Source of the DNA: Gallionellales bacterium 39-52-133
GTDB taxonomy: Bacteria > Pseudomonadota > Gammaproteobacteria > Burkholderiales > Gallionellaceae
DNA length: 64,000 bases
NCBI GenBank assembly: GCA_002278935.1
Contig: NCJL01000002.1
Span: 208,267-272,266 of the forward strand
Reading direction: 5' to 3'
In this document: one piece after another, positions 18,715 through 26,968 of the stretch
Layout: every line of letters starts with the position of its first letter
How positions within the stretch are numbered: the first letter of the stretch is position 1
Notes under the pieces: model-generated
Seen by the model: the letters and a program-made list of their open reading frames with translations, nothing else
Told to the model about the DNA's origin: nothing
The model's database searches: none
Program-made: the position numbers and the translations under genes

Positions 18715-19811
18715 ACTCGCTCCTTGCTTTTTTTCTGGGTGGTGCGCAGCCTGTCCATGTCCGACTGGAAGGTGACGTAGTGCGGCATTTTGTAATGTGA
18801 ACAGAAGCCCATCGAATCCACGCCGTCGACATGCAGCAGCACGAACTCGGGGTCTTCCGACGGATTGGCAGCGCCGTCCTTCATGCCCTTCTGCAGCGCG
18901 CGATCGAGGATCGCCATGCTGATCGCCTTGGTCTCGTTATGGCCGAGGCAGGCGCCATAGCCGAGGGTGAAGGTGGGCGGGCCGTCGGCAGCGTTGCCTT
19001 CGTACATGGCCACCACTTCGCATTCGGTGATCAGCACTTCGCCCGCTTCCATAGTCTCGCCGGTCACCGGGTGCGGCAGCATCACCGGCAGGTAGCCGAC
19101 GCGCAGTTCCGCCACGGTGGGATGGATATCGCCGTAACCGCGCATATTGCTATAGGCGATGCCGAGCAGCGAGCCGGTTTCGGCGCGCGCCAGCGTGGCC
19201 AGCGCGGCCGAGCGCGGCACCGGAAACGTCAGCGCCTCGCGCGTGATGTCGAAGGCTGCCTCGCGTGATTCGGCTACCGGCGGCAACAGGCCTTCTGCGC
19301 GCAAGGCGTCAAGCACCTTGGGGAAAGTAGCGGGCAGTTGCGCCTCGGGCGTGGCGGCGAGAAAGCGGCGGCTGATGGCGCGGAAATGTTCCGGCGTTTC
19401 GTCGGCCAGCTCCAGCCGCATCAGGCGCAGCGCATAATCGTATGTAGGCCCAAGCATCTGGCCGCCGGGAATATCCTTGAACGCGGACGAGATGCGGCGT
19501 ATGCAGCGCATGCGCGAGGTGTCCTGCGGCGGGGTTTCCAGCAGGCGCGGTTTGGTCGAGCGGTAGGCGCGCAGCGCGAACGCCGCCTCCAGCGTGTCGC
19601 CCTGGAATTGCTTGATCGCCAGCGACGCGAGGCGCGGGTGGTAGAGGCCGCCTTCGGAGATCACCCGCGACACCAGCAAACGCAATTGCTGTTCGATCGC
19701 ATCGAGCTGCAGCGGCGCTTCTTTGCCAGTGCTACCGGCGCGCATGAATTCCACCGCTTCCGCCGCGCCGTCTATGGCCGCGCGGCCGCCCTTGATTGCA
19801 ACATAAGCCAT
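18711..19811 (-). CDS. phnI: C-P lyase subunit PhnI
   Basis: A 366-residue subunit that, with PhnG, PhnH and PhnL, couples phosphonate to the ribose of ATP with loss of adenine. The start MAYVAIKGGRAAIDGAAEAV at 19811 shares one base with the phnH stop (TGATG). An upstream in-frame ATG would give an Arg-rich extension antisense-like to phnH and is rejected. The segment GILYHPRLASLAIKQ-like (GLYHPRLASLAIKQFQGD) and the C-terminal HVDGVDSMGFCSHYKMPHYV are family hallmarks. Confidence 0.96.
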   Translation of the reverse strand: MAYVAIKGGRAAIDGAAEAVEFMRAGSTGKEAPLQLDAIEQQLRLLVSRVISEGGLYHPRLASLAIKQFQGDTLEAAFALRAYRSTKPRLLETPPQDTSRMRCIRRISSAFKDIPGGQMLGPTYDYALRLMRLELADETPEHFRAISRRFLAATPEAQLPATFPKVLDALRAEGLLPPVAESREAAFDITREALTFPVPRSAALATLARAETGSLLGIAYSNMRGYGDIHPTVAELRVGYLPVMLPHPVTGETMEAGEVLITECEVVAMYEGNAADGPPTFTLGYGACLGHNETKAISMAILDRALQKGMKDGAANPSEDPEFVLLHVDGVDSMGFCSHYKMPHYVTFQSDMDRLRTTQKKSKERV

Positions 19812-20416
19812 CAGCAAACCTCCAGTTCGATATGGGTGGTGCGCGGCAGCGCGGTGAAGCCGCGGCTGTCGCACAGGATAAGGTCGACGCCGAGTGGGAA
19901 AACAGCTACCCAGTCGGCGCGCGCGGACAGCCAGCCCGGATGCAGGCCGCTGACGGCGAGTTTTAGCGTGCCCGGTATGCCGGGTCCGCTCAGCTTCAAG
20001 TTCAAGCACTGACCCCCTGACCGGGCTTGTTCGTTGCCCAGTGGGTTAACCAGTGAGTTAACCAGCAGCAACAGTGTGGCGCTTTGCTCGGGCGATTCCA
20101 GTGTGCCCAGACGGGGCGTGAAGTCGGCTGCCAGTGTGCCATTGGCGACCACGAAGGCGGCGTGTTCGGCAGTGCCGCTGCGCACTTCCAGTTTGGGCCA
20201 GTCGCCAGCTTTGATCAGGTGATGCGGATCGGCGAGGCTGGTTTCCGCATCGAGCAAAGTGGCCAGCAGCGCGGTGAGCGGGGCGCGGTCGGTATCGCCG
20301 CAGGCTTCAACACGCCCGGGGTGGCTGTAGCAGTCCAGCAGGCGGCGGAATACTGCCTGCTGCGTGGCGGGATGCCAGACGTCGAGGCCGGGCAGCGGTT
20401 GCATCAGATCATTCAT
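19811..20416 (-). CDS. phnH: C-P lyase subunit PhnH
   Basis: A 201-residue subunit of the PhnGHIJ core with a PLP-transferase-like fold but no PLP lysine. It begins MNDLMQPLPGLDVWHPATQQ (family pattern for H), continues with FRRLLDCYSHPGRV, and contains LKLSGPGIPGTLKLAVSGL. The chosen ATG at 20416 overlaps the phnG stop by eight bases. Confidence 0.94.
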   Translation of the reverse strand: MNDLMQPLPGLDVWHPATQQAVFRRLLDCYSHPGRVEACGDTDRAPLTALLATLLDAETSLADPHHLIKAGDWPKLEVRSGTAEHAAFVVANGTLAADFTPRLGTLESPEQSATLLLLVNSLVNPLGNEQARSGGQCLNLKLSGPGIPGTLKLAVSGLHPGWLSARADWVAVFPLGVDLILCDSRGFTALPRTTHIELEVC

Positions 20417-20879
20417 CGTCTTCCTCCTCTTCTTCGTCCAGCCCGAGTATCGAGAAATCGACGCGGGTGCGGGCGAGGAGATGCTGGCGTTGTGCAGCCA
20501 TTTCCGCGTGCACGGCATGGCCGCGCTGCAACAGTGTGGCGGCGCTTTCCCATCCCGGCAGGTGCGCGGCAAGCACCGCGTCGAGTATCGCCATGGCACG
20601 CACCAGTTGCTTGCTGTCATCCAGTATCACGGCGCCGCCGCTGGCCTCGGCGCCATCGGCTGTGCGCAGCACAACATGGGCACGTGCCACCAGCACTTCG
20701 CCGAGATAGAAGGGCTGGTGGAAGGCGCTGTCGGTCAGCGTTAACAAGCCAAGTCCCGCCTGTGGCAGGCTGATATCCTGCACCTCAAGGCTGCGGGCGA
20801 ATTGCGCGGCAGCGGCTCTGATTTCTTCTGCGGGCAGCGCGCCCAGTGCGCGTGCCCAGTCTGTTCTTGCGATGTTCAT
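20409..20879 (-). CDS. phnG: C-P lyase subunit PhnG
   Basis: A 156-residue core subunit starting MNIARTDWARALGALPAEEI, with LPQAGLGLLTLTDSAFHQPFY-type conserved stretch followed by YLGEVLVARAHVVL and GGAVILDDS. It heads the catalytic gene block. It is separated from phnE by 141 bases that contain a candidate PhnF operator, so this block may have its own promoter. The C-terminus is unusually acidic (DEEEEEDDE). Confidence 0.93.
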   Translation of the reverse strand: MNIARTDWARALGALPAEEIRAAAAQFARSLEVQDISLPQAGLGLLTLTDSAFHQPFYLGEVLVARAHVVLRTADGAEASGGAVILDDSKQLVRAMAILDAVLAAHLPGWESAATLLQRGHAVHAEMAAQRQHLLARTRVDFSILGLDEEEEEDDE

Positions 20880-20928
20880 TTAAATTTCCGTTTCATGTTG
20901 TCTCGCTATTTATGAGTCCCGGTGCTAG

Positions 20929-20940
20929 ATGTCTAGACAT
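20929..20940. promoter_or_regulatory. Candidate PhnF operator upstream of phnG
   Basis: The perfect 12-base palindrome ATGTCTAGACAT lies 49 bases before phnG. Nine of its bases (TCTAGACAT) recur at the start codon of phnF. GntR/HutC regulators bind short palindromes of this form. No such site was noticed elsewhere in the window. Confidence 0.6.
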
Positions 20941-20954
20941 GTCGTTTTGGTTGT

Positions 20955-20996
20955 ATAATCAATATCAATAACATATTGATTATATTGAATATTTTA
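20955..20996. repeat. Dispersed AT-rich intergenic repeat, copy 2, with inverted flank
   Basis: The 24 bases at 20973-20996 match the dispersed motif (core TTGATTATATTGAATATTTT). Directly before it, ATAATCAATAT (20955-20965) is the exact complement of ATATTGATTAT (20973-20983), giving an 11-bp hairpin with a seven-base loop between phnE and phnG. Confidence 0.6.
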
Positions 20997-21020
20997 ACAA
21001 GAGGCCGCGCTGTGTTGCAC

Positions 21021-22031
21021 TTACAGGATGCGGCTGCGCAGCCGTGCGGAGAACTGGTCGAGCAGGAACACGGTGAGGAATATGATCACCAGGATGGTGC
21101 CGACATGGTCGAAATTGAACATGTCGAAACGTCCTTTCAGTTCCAGCCCGATGCCGCCGGCGCCGACGATGCCGATTACCGTGGCCATGCGCACGTTGCG
21201 GTCAAAGATGTAGAGGGTGTAAGCGATGTACTGCGGCATCACCTGCGGCAGCACGCCGTACCACAGCGTCTTGACCTTGCCCGCGCCGATGGATTGCAGC
21301 GCTTCCTGCGGGCCGCGGTCGGCGTTCTCGATATCCTCGGCGTAAAACTTGCCGAGGAAACCCGCGCCGTGGATGCCGAGCGCGAGAAAACCGGCGATCG
21401 GGCCGAAGCCGAAGGCGAGCACCAGAAACAGCGCGCTCACCAGTTCCGGAATCGCGCGAAACAGGCTGATGGTGGAGCGCGACAGGTTGTAGGCGAAGCG
21501 GTTGGGCGCGTAGTTGGCCGCGGCAAAATACGCCAGCGGAATCGACAGCAGCACCGACAGCAGCGTACCCCACAGCGCCATCTCAAGCGTCTCCAGCATC
21601 TTCAGCAGCACATGGCTCAGATAGCCAAGCGGCTTGATCAACACTTCTTTGCTTTCGATTGTTTCCTCGAGCCTGAGGGTGTCGGTATTCATGCGCTGCA
21701 TTTTGGTTTCGATGACTTCGACGCGTGACAACCATGGCAGATTTTCGCGGTCGAAATTTTCTATACGCGAGATTTCGGTTTCCTCGGAAATGCGCAAAGG
21801 CCAGATTGATTCGGCGATGCGCTTGACCCCGGTTGCCACCGGCGACTCGTCGGCCAGACCGACGGCATAACCCACGCCCTGTACCGTGTCGTGCACCATG
21901 CGCGGCACTTCCATGCGTACGCCGCTCACTGCGAGGATCAACAGCGCGATCAGCGCAAACAGCACATGCCGCGTGTTATATGGCTGGGGGAGGTGCCAAT
22001 TGGCGGCCTGGTTTACGGATAAATTGCTCAT
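21021..22031 (-). CDS. phnE: Phosphonate ABC transporter permease PhnE
   Basis: A 336-residue inner membrane permease. It has one N-terminal helix (about residues 20-42), a periplasmic stretch, then a five- to six-helix core (MLETLEMALWGTLLSVLLSI, SLFRAIPELVSALFLVLAFG). The EAA-like loop is IENADRGPQEALQSIGAGK, and a final helix pair follows. I chose ATG 22031, which follows GAGGAAA by six bases and sits 10 bases after the phnC stop. Confidence 0.93.
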   Translation of the reverse strand: MSNLSVNQAANWHLPQPYNTRHVLFALIALLILAVSGVRMEVPRMVHDTVQGVGYAVGLADESPVATGVKRIAESIWPLRISEETEISRIENFDRENLPWLSRVEVIETKMQRMNTDTLRLEETIESKEVLIKPLGYLSHVLLKMLETLEMALWGTLLSVLLSIPLAYFAAANYAPNRFAYNLSRSTISLFRAIPELVSALFLVLAFGFGPIAGFLALGIHGAGFLGKFYAEDIENADRGPQEALQSIGAGKVKTLWYGVLPQVMPQYIAYTLYIFDRNVRMATVIGIVGAGGIGLELKGRFDMFNFDHVGTILVIIFLTVFLLDQFSARLRSRIL

Positions 22032-22041
22032 GTCGATTTCC

Positions 22042-22845
22042 TCAGGCAATAGCCATTTCGAGTGAAGGTACTGAAACAGGAACAGCTGCTTTGGGTTCTT
22101 CGTGGTGGCGGTTCAGGGTGCCGTGATAGAGGTCCTCGCAGACGCTGTCGGTGAGCTGTGCCGGCGTGCCGTCAAACACCAGGCGGCCCTGGCTCACGGC
22201 GACGATGCGGTCGCCGAATTCACGCGCCAGTTCGGGCTGGTGCAGGCTGCACAGCACGGTGGTGCCATGGTTGCGCGACTGGCGGTGCAGCAGTTGCAGA
22301 ATGCCGCGGCTGATACGCGGATCGAGGCTGGCGACCGGTTCGTCCGCCAGCAACACTGCAGGATCCATCATGAAGGCGCGCGCAATGCCGACGCGCTGCT
22401 GTTGCCCGCCGGACAATTCGGAAACCCGGCGCGGCAAATGTTCGGGAGTGAGTCCTACTTCATCCAGCAGGCGGCAGGCTTTTTCGCGCAGCGCAGCGGG
22501 GAACAAGCCGATGCCTGCACGCCAGTGGGAGACCTGAGGCAGCGCGCCGGACAACACGTTGAGCGCCACCGACATGCGCGGTGTCAGGTTGAATTGCTGG
22601 TGTACCGTGGCCACTTTGCGGCGCAGTCGCGACACGGACTTGCCGGTAATCTGTTCATCGTCGAGCATGACCTCGCCCTCTGTCGGGCTGGATAGCCCAT
22701 TGAGCATGCGCAGCAGGGTGGACTTGCCGGCACCGGAAGGGCCGAGCACCACACAGAACTGGCCGCGAGGCACCTGCAGCGAAATGTTGCGTATAGCTTC
22801 GGTGCCGTCGGGGAAGCGCTTGGTGACATTGTTAAATTTCAGCAT
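22042..22845 (-). CDS. phnC: Phosphonate ABC transporter ATP-binding protein PhnC
   Basis: A 267-residue ABC ATPase with Walker A LGPSGAGKSTLLRMLNGL, signature SELSGGQQQRVGIARAF and Walker B AVLLADEPVASLDP. Placement between phnD and phnE gives it the phosphonate importer assignment. It powers uptake through PhnE. Confidence 0.93.
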   Translation of the reverse strand: MLKFNNVTKRFPDGTEAIRNISLQVPRGQFCVVLGPSGAGKSTLLRMLNGLSSPTEGEVMLDDEQITGKSVSRLRRKVATVHQQFNLTPRMSVALNVLSGALPQVSHWRAGIGLFPAALREKACRLLDEVGLTPEHLPRRVSELSGGQQQRVGIARAFMMDPAVLLADEPVASLDPRISRGILQLLHRQSRNHGTTVLCSLHQPELAREFGDRIVAVSQGRLVFDGTPAQLTDSVCEDLYHGTLNRHHEEPKAAVPVSVPSLEMAIA

Positions 22846-22942
22846 GGCCTGTACTCCTTCTGATTTGGGTTATTGGAAAAAAATCCAGACTTTGCGCACG
22901 CCAGCTTTGCTGTTAATCGCGGCGTTCGCAAAATTTGTGTTT

Positions 22943-23878
22943 TTAGCGCTGTGCTGCCTTCTTCAGTATTTCGGCCTTGACACTGTCGTCAACCAGGGCC
23001 ATTTTCTTGCCGGCTACATCCATGCCGGACTCGGGGAAGTTGGCGTCATAGCGATCGACTTTGGAACCGCCGTAGCCGCGTATCATGTCCGGAGTAATGC
23101 CGGGTGCCTGGTGTACCGTGTTGAAACCGTCTTTCAGTTTTTTCTGGATAGACTCGGGCAGTGCGGTGGACATCGCCAGTGGGGGCTGGGGGATCGGTTC
23201 GCTCTTGGCCAGCACACGCACTTTGGAAGGGTCGATTGCGCCCTGTGCCACAGCTTTCTCGAACGAATCAAACGATGCACCGCTCAAATCGGCCTTGCCT
23301 TCGGCAACGGCCTTAAGCGAGTTGGCATGGCTGCCTGTGATAACGACCTGCTTCATGTCGCGTGTCAGGTTTACGCCGGCATCCATCAGCATGGCGACAG
23401 GATAAATAAAGCTGGAGGTGGAATTTACATCGCCGAGCGCGAGGCGTGCGCCCTTGGTGTCCTTCAGGCTTTTATAGGGTGAGGCCGTGCTGGCAAAGAC
23501 GCCGGAGTAATACACGGAAGAACCCTTGTGTACCGCCACTGCGAGCAGCTTGGCACAGCCTTTGTCACGTACCGGCAGGTAACTGGCCGCGCCGAAGAAG
23601 GCGATCTCGGTCTGCTTGAGGCAGATAGCTTCCATTACCGCGCCGTAGCTCTGGCCAACCTTGATATCGAAATTCAGGCCTGTGGTTTTGGTCAGCGCGT
23701 TGAATATTGGCAGGAAGTCGGCCTTGGTGCCGTCTTCGGTGCCACCGTCGGCGGGTATCAGCATCACGCGCAGGGGATGTTCCTTGCTGCCGTCGTGGAT
23801 GGCGGCAGCTGCTGCCGGGAATGCAGTGGCCAGAGATGCAGCGGCCAGTGCGGAGAGTGCAAGTTTCTTCAAGTTCAT
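22943..23878 (-). CDS. phnD: Phosphonate-binding periplasmic protein PhnD
   Basis: A 311-residue secreted binding protein. The signal peptide is MNLKKLALSALAAASLATAF through about residue 26. The binding-fold features include LRVMLIPADGGTEDG, QTEIAFFGAASYLPV, LALGDVNSTSSFIYPVAML and KADLSGASFDSFEKAV, in the family layout. It has an ABC permease and ATPase directly downstream, unlike the four paralogues at 45958-49759. Confidence 0.94.
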   Translation of the reverse strand: MNLKKLALSALAAASLATAFPAAAAAIHDGSKEHPLRVMLIPADGGTEDGTKADFLPIFNALTKTTGLNFDIKVGQSYGAVMEAICLKQTEIAFFGAASYLPVRDKGCAKLLAVAVHKGSSVYYSGVFASTASPYKSLKDTKGARLALGDVNSTSSFIYPVAMLMDAGVNLTRDMKQVVITGSHANSLKAVAEGKADLSGASFDSFEKAVAQGAIDPSKVRVLAKSEPIPQPPLAMSTALPESIQKKLKDGFNTVHQAPGITPDMIRGYGGSKVDRYDANFPESGMDVAGKKMALVDDSVKAEILKKAAQR

Positions 23879-23916
23879 GTTGATGCTCCTGTCAGATATT
23901 AATTAAAGTGAAAAAT

Positions 23917-24645
23917 TTACGGCATGACGCGCAGTTGGATCCGGTCGGCGCGAAACCGGGTTAAGGCATATTCGAAAGGTGTTCCGCTTTGTTCGTCTAC
24001 GTTGACACTTTTGACCCGCAGCACCGGCTGGTTCTGCGACATGCTCAGTAGCGAGGCATCGTCCCCCTGCGGCAGCGAGGCGCTGACCAGGCTTTCAATG
24101 CGGCGCAGCTTGAGGCCGTAGCGCAGGGTCAGGTGCTCGTGCAGCGAGCCGCCAAGATATTCGTCGAGCAATTCGGGGAATGCCTGCTGCACCAGAAAAT
24201 GCGAGATGATGCAGATGGGCTTGTCGTCGGCAAGACGCAGTGTCTCTATCCATACGACCGGTTCGTTTTCCTTCAGGTGCAGGCGCTTGGCAACGCCACC
24301 CCGAGCCGGTATCACCAGTTTGCGCAGGATGCGGTTGCTCGCGGTCTTGCCCAGGGATTCAAAGGTTTCAGTGAAGCGGGTGGAGCTGCCCAGTAAATAG
24401 TCGGTGGGGGCGTCAAGCACGAAAGTACCTTTGCCATGGCGGCGCTCCAGCAGGCCGGTGGTAACCAGGTCCTCGATGGCATGGCGTATCGTGTGGCGGT
24501 TGACGCCAAAGCGCATCGCCAGCTCATTTTCGGAAGGCAGGCATTCCCCCGGCTTGAGGCAGGTGGTGATTTCTTCCTTGAGCAGCTTTGAAATCTGGCT
24601 GTAGATCGCGAAGCCGTTTTTTCGCTGCAGTGCGACGATACTCAT
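23917..24645 (-). CDS. phnF: GntR/HutC-family regulator PhnF
   Basis: A 242-residue regulator with an N-terminal winged helix (YSQISKLLKEEI, LPSENELAMRFGVNRHTIRHAI, LLERRHGKGTFV) and a C-terminal UTRA ligand domain (TRFTETFESLG, ESLVSASLPQGDDASLL). It is the first gene of the phn cluster. A TCTAGACAT motif sits on its start codon, consistent with autoregulation. It is divergent from the adenylate cyclase gene. Confidence 0.93.
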   Translation of the reverse strand: MSIVALQRKNGFAIYSQISKLLKEEITTCLKPGECLPSENELAMRFGVNRHTIRHAIEDLVTTGLLERRHGKGTFVLDAPTDYLLGSSTRFTETFESLGKTASNRILRKLVIPARGGVAKRLHLKENEPVVWIETLRLADDKPICIISHFLVQQAFPELLDEYLGGSLHEHLTLRYGLKLRRIESLVSASLPQGDDASLLSMSQNQPVLRVKSVNVDEQSGTPFEYALTRFRADRIQLRVMP

Positions 24646-24654
24646 CTAGACATC
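24643..24654. promoter_or_regulatory. Candidate PhnF operator at the phnF start
   Basis: CATCTAGACATC overlaps the phnF start codon and shares TCTAGACAT with the palindrome upstream of phnG. A further inverted repeat, TTGTC-N6-GACAA, lies at 24682-24697 in the phnF/cyclase divergent region. Confidence 0.5.
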
Positions 24655-24866
24655 CCTACAATTAAGTTGCAGGAATGCTAATTGTCCAGTGTGACAACAG
24701 AATTAATTAAATATGATGTTTTGGTTAAGGCGCAAGAAAATGGCCCAAAAGTTAATTCCCTAAACAACTTAGGGCTTGTCATAAGATCGCATCATTGTCA
24801 TGATGACAGCCAATTCGTCGCAGACGATCTCACAGCGCGGCTTATAACCATGGAAATGAAAGTAAT

Positions 24867-26906
24867 ATGGTCTTGACGTTCCTGAAAAATGCATTCAGCG
24901 GCAAAGGAACCGGATTCGCCTCGATTCTGCTGGCATTTGTGTCGACTTTCATCGTAATAGCGCTCTATTTCAATCAAAATCAATTTCTGGAGGCTTTTGA
25001 AGCCAAGACTTACGACTTGCGCTTTAAAAGCCTGCGCGGTGTGATGCCGCCTAGCCCCGAGATTGGCATTGTCGCAATCGATAATAAAAGTATCAACGAA
25101 CTGGGGCGGTTTCCGTGGAGCAGGGGGCAATATGTGCGCCTGCTCGATCGCTTGTCGGCTGCTGGCGCGAAAGTGGTGCTGTTTGATGTGTTTTTTTCCG
25201 AGCCTGAAAGCAGTGCGATAGACAAGTCTCTGGCCGCTGCCGTTAAACGGGCCGGCAATGTCGGTCTGGCCGTTGCCTATGATTTTGACGAGAACTTCAA
25301 TGTGGTCGGTAGCACGCATACCCTCGCGAACATTGAAAAAAATGCCGCGGGGTTCGGACATATCAATTTAACGCCCGAAGATGATGGTGTCGTCAGGCGC
25401 AACAAAATGTATGTCGAAGTCGCGGGCAAAAAAATGCCTTCGCTGGGGTTGAAGGGTGCGATGATGGCGCTGGGGGAGGAGGAATTTGCTGCCGGGTCAT
25501 ATGCGATCAATCTTGGCAAACGGCGTATCCCGGTTGATGCCAGCGGTTTCATGTGGATTAATTTTACCGGTCCCTCCAGTCATTACCCGGTCTATTCCTT
25601 TGCGGACATTGTGCAGGGCCGCATCAAGCCGGGGGAGTTGAAGGGCAAGATACTGTTCGTTGGGGCAACGGCGCTGGGTATCTACGATTTGCGTGTGACC
25701 CCGTTTGACCGAAATACACCGGGGGTCGAAGTGCATGCGGCGATCACGGATAATATTCTGACCGGCAATTTCATCCGCCGTACCGGATTTGAGGGCTGGC
25801 TGGATATAGCACTTATTCTTGCCCTCGGCCTGTTTACCTTTTATCTGACCAAGCGCCTGGGTTTCTATACCGCTTTTCCTGTGGCTATTCTGCTGTCGGC
25901 GGCTTATGTCTGGCTATCCTATTTACTGTTCAAGCAGGGGCATTGGGTCAGCATGATCTACCCGCCGCTGGCTGTAATCCTTTCGTTGTTGATGGGTGGC
26001 AGCTTCCGCTATCTGGTGCTGGAGCGCAGCGCGAGGGAGCTGCGCTCGATATTTTCGAGCTACCATTCGGACAAGCTGGTTTCGCGGCTGGAGGAAGATC
26101 CCGAGGCGGCAAAAATTGGTGGCGACAGCAAGGATGTCACGATCATTTTTACCGATATCAAGGGCTTTACAGCTTTTAGCGAGAAGCACACACCGCAGGA
26201 AGTGGTTGCCCGCCTGAATGAATATCTGGGCGAGATGGTGCAGGTGATCGAGGAACATGATGGCTATGTCGATAAATTTATCGGCGACGGGATTATGGCT
26301 TACTGGGGTGCGCCCCTTGCGCAGGCTGATCATGCCAGGCTGGCCATCGCCTGCGTTCTGGCGATGAACCAGGTTATGCTGAAGCTGTGCGACAAGTGGC
26401 AGACGGAGGGTGTGGAACCTTTTGCGATACGCGCGGGGATACAGTCGGGCGAGGTGGTGGCCGGCAATGTCGGCTTGCGCGGCAAGAAGATGGAATACAC
26501 GGTGATTGGGGATACCGTAAACCAGGCAGCCAGGCTGGAAAGCAGTGCCAAATATTACGGGGTGGATGCGCTGGTGGGTGAAAACACTTATCGCAGAACC
26601 AGTGATATTTATCGTTACCGTGAACTGGATAAAATACGCATGGTGGGCAAACAAGTGCCGGTTACCGTGTATGAACTGATCGAGCCGCAAACACCTGAAA
26701 AAAACAGGCTGAGTGAGCTGTTTGCCGCAGTGCTGTTTGTTTATCGCGCCTGCCACTGGGAAGAGGCTGCAAAAGGATTTGCTTCCATTCTGGCCGAGTT
26801 TCCCGATGACAGGCCCAGCCAGATGTATCTGGAGCGCTGCCAATATTTCAAGGGAACGCCGGTCTCGGAGAATTGGGACGGGGTATTCAACCGCAGAGGT
26901 AAATAG
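24867..26906 (+). CDS. CHASE2-domain membrane adenylate cyclase
   Basis: A 679-residue protein. It has one N-terminal helix (about residues 17-37), a periplasmic CHASE2 sensor (FEAKTYDLRFKSLRG, IVAIDNKSINELGRFPWSR), three membrane helices (about 310-385), then a class III cyclase domain (about 420-600). The two metal Asp sites are IIFTDIKGFTAF and DKFIGDGIMAYWGAP. KMEYTVIGDTVNQAARLES carries the Lys and Asp expected for ATP rather than GTP. It would make cAMP in response to an unknown periplasmic signal. The ATG at 24867 is the first codon of the frame with a good membrane helix. It leads a likely operon with the next two genes. Confidence 0.92.
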   Translation: MVLTFLKNAFSGKGTGFASILLAFVSTFIVIALYFNQNQFLEAFEAKTYDLRFKSLRGVMPPSPEIGIVAIDNKSINELGRFPWSRGQYVRLLDRLSAAGAKVVLFDVFFSEPESSAIDKSLAAAVKRAGNVGLAVAYDFDENFNVVGSTHTLANIEKNAAGFGHINLTPEDDGVVRRNKMYVEVAGKKMPSLGLKGAMMALGEEEFAAGSYAINLGKRRIPVDASGFMWINFTGPSSHYPVYSFADIVQGRIKPGELKGKILFVGATALGIYDLRVTPFDRNTPGVEVHAAITDNILTGNFIRRTGFEGWLDIALILALGLFTFYLTKRLGFYTAFPVAILLSAAYVWLSYLLFKQGHWVSMIYPPLAVILSLLMGGSFRYLVLERSARELRSIFSSYHSDKLVSRLEEDPEAAKIGGDSKDVTIIFTDIKGFTAFSEKHTPQEVVARLNEYLGEMVQVIEEHDGYVDKFIGDGIMAYWGAPLAQADHARLAIACVLAMNQVMLKLCDKWQTEGVEPFAIRAGIQSGEVVAGNVGLRGKKMEYTVIGDTVNQAARLESSAKYYGVDALVGENTYRRTSDIYRYRELDKIRMVGKQVPVTVYELIEPQTPEKNRLSELFAAVLFVYRACHWEEAAKGFASILAEFPDDRPSQMYLERCQYFKGTPVSENWDGVFNRRGK

Positions 26907-26926
26907 TTTCAGCAGACAGCGACAGC

Positions 26927-26949
26927 TAAAATATTAAATATAATCAAAT
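26927..26949 (-). repeat. Dispersed AT-rich intergenic repeat, copy 3
   Basis: On the minus strand this reads as the dispersed motif with one change (TATATTTAATA for TATATTGAATA). It lies between the cyclase stop and the next gene. Confidence 0.55.
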
Positions 26950-26968
26950 AGTTACAAATACAATCTAC

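Noticed and set aside
24778..24803. TGTCAT-rich stretch resembling Pho boxes
   Set aside because: The two TGTCAT copies are about 19 bases apart rather than the 11-base repeat of a Pho box, so PhoB control of the adjacent genes is not supported.
24682..24876. 64-codon plus-strand ORF in the phnF/cyclase gap
   Set aside because: TTG start, no ribosome binding site, overlaps the cyclase start and has no recognisable motifs.
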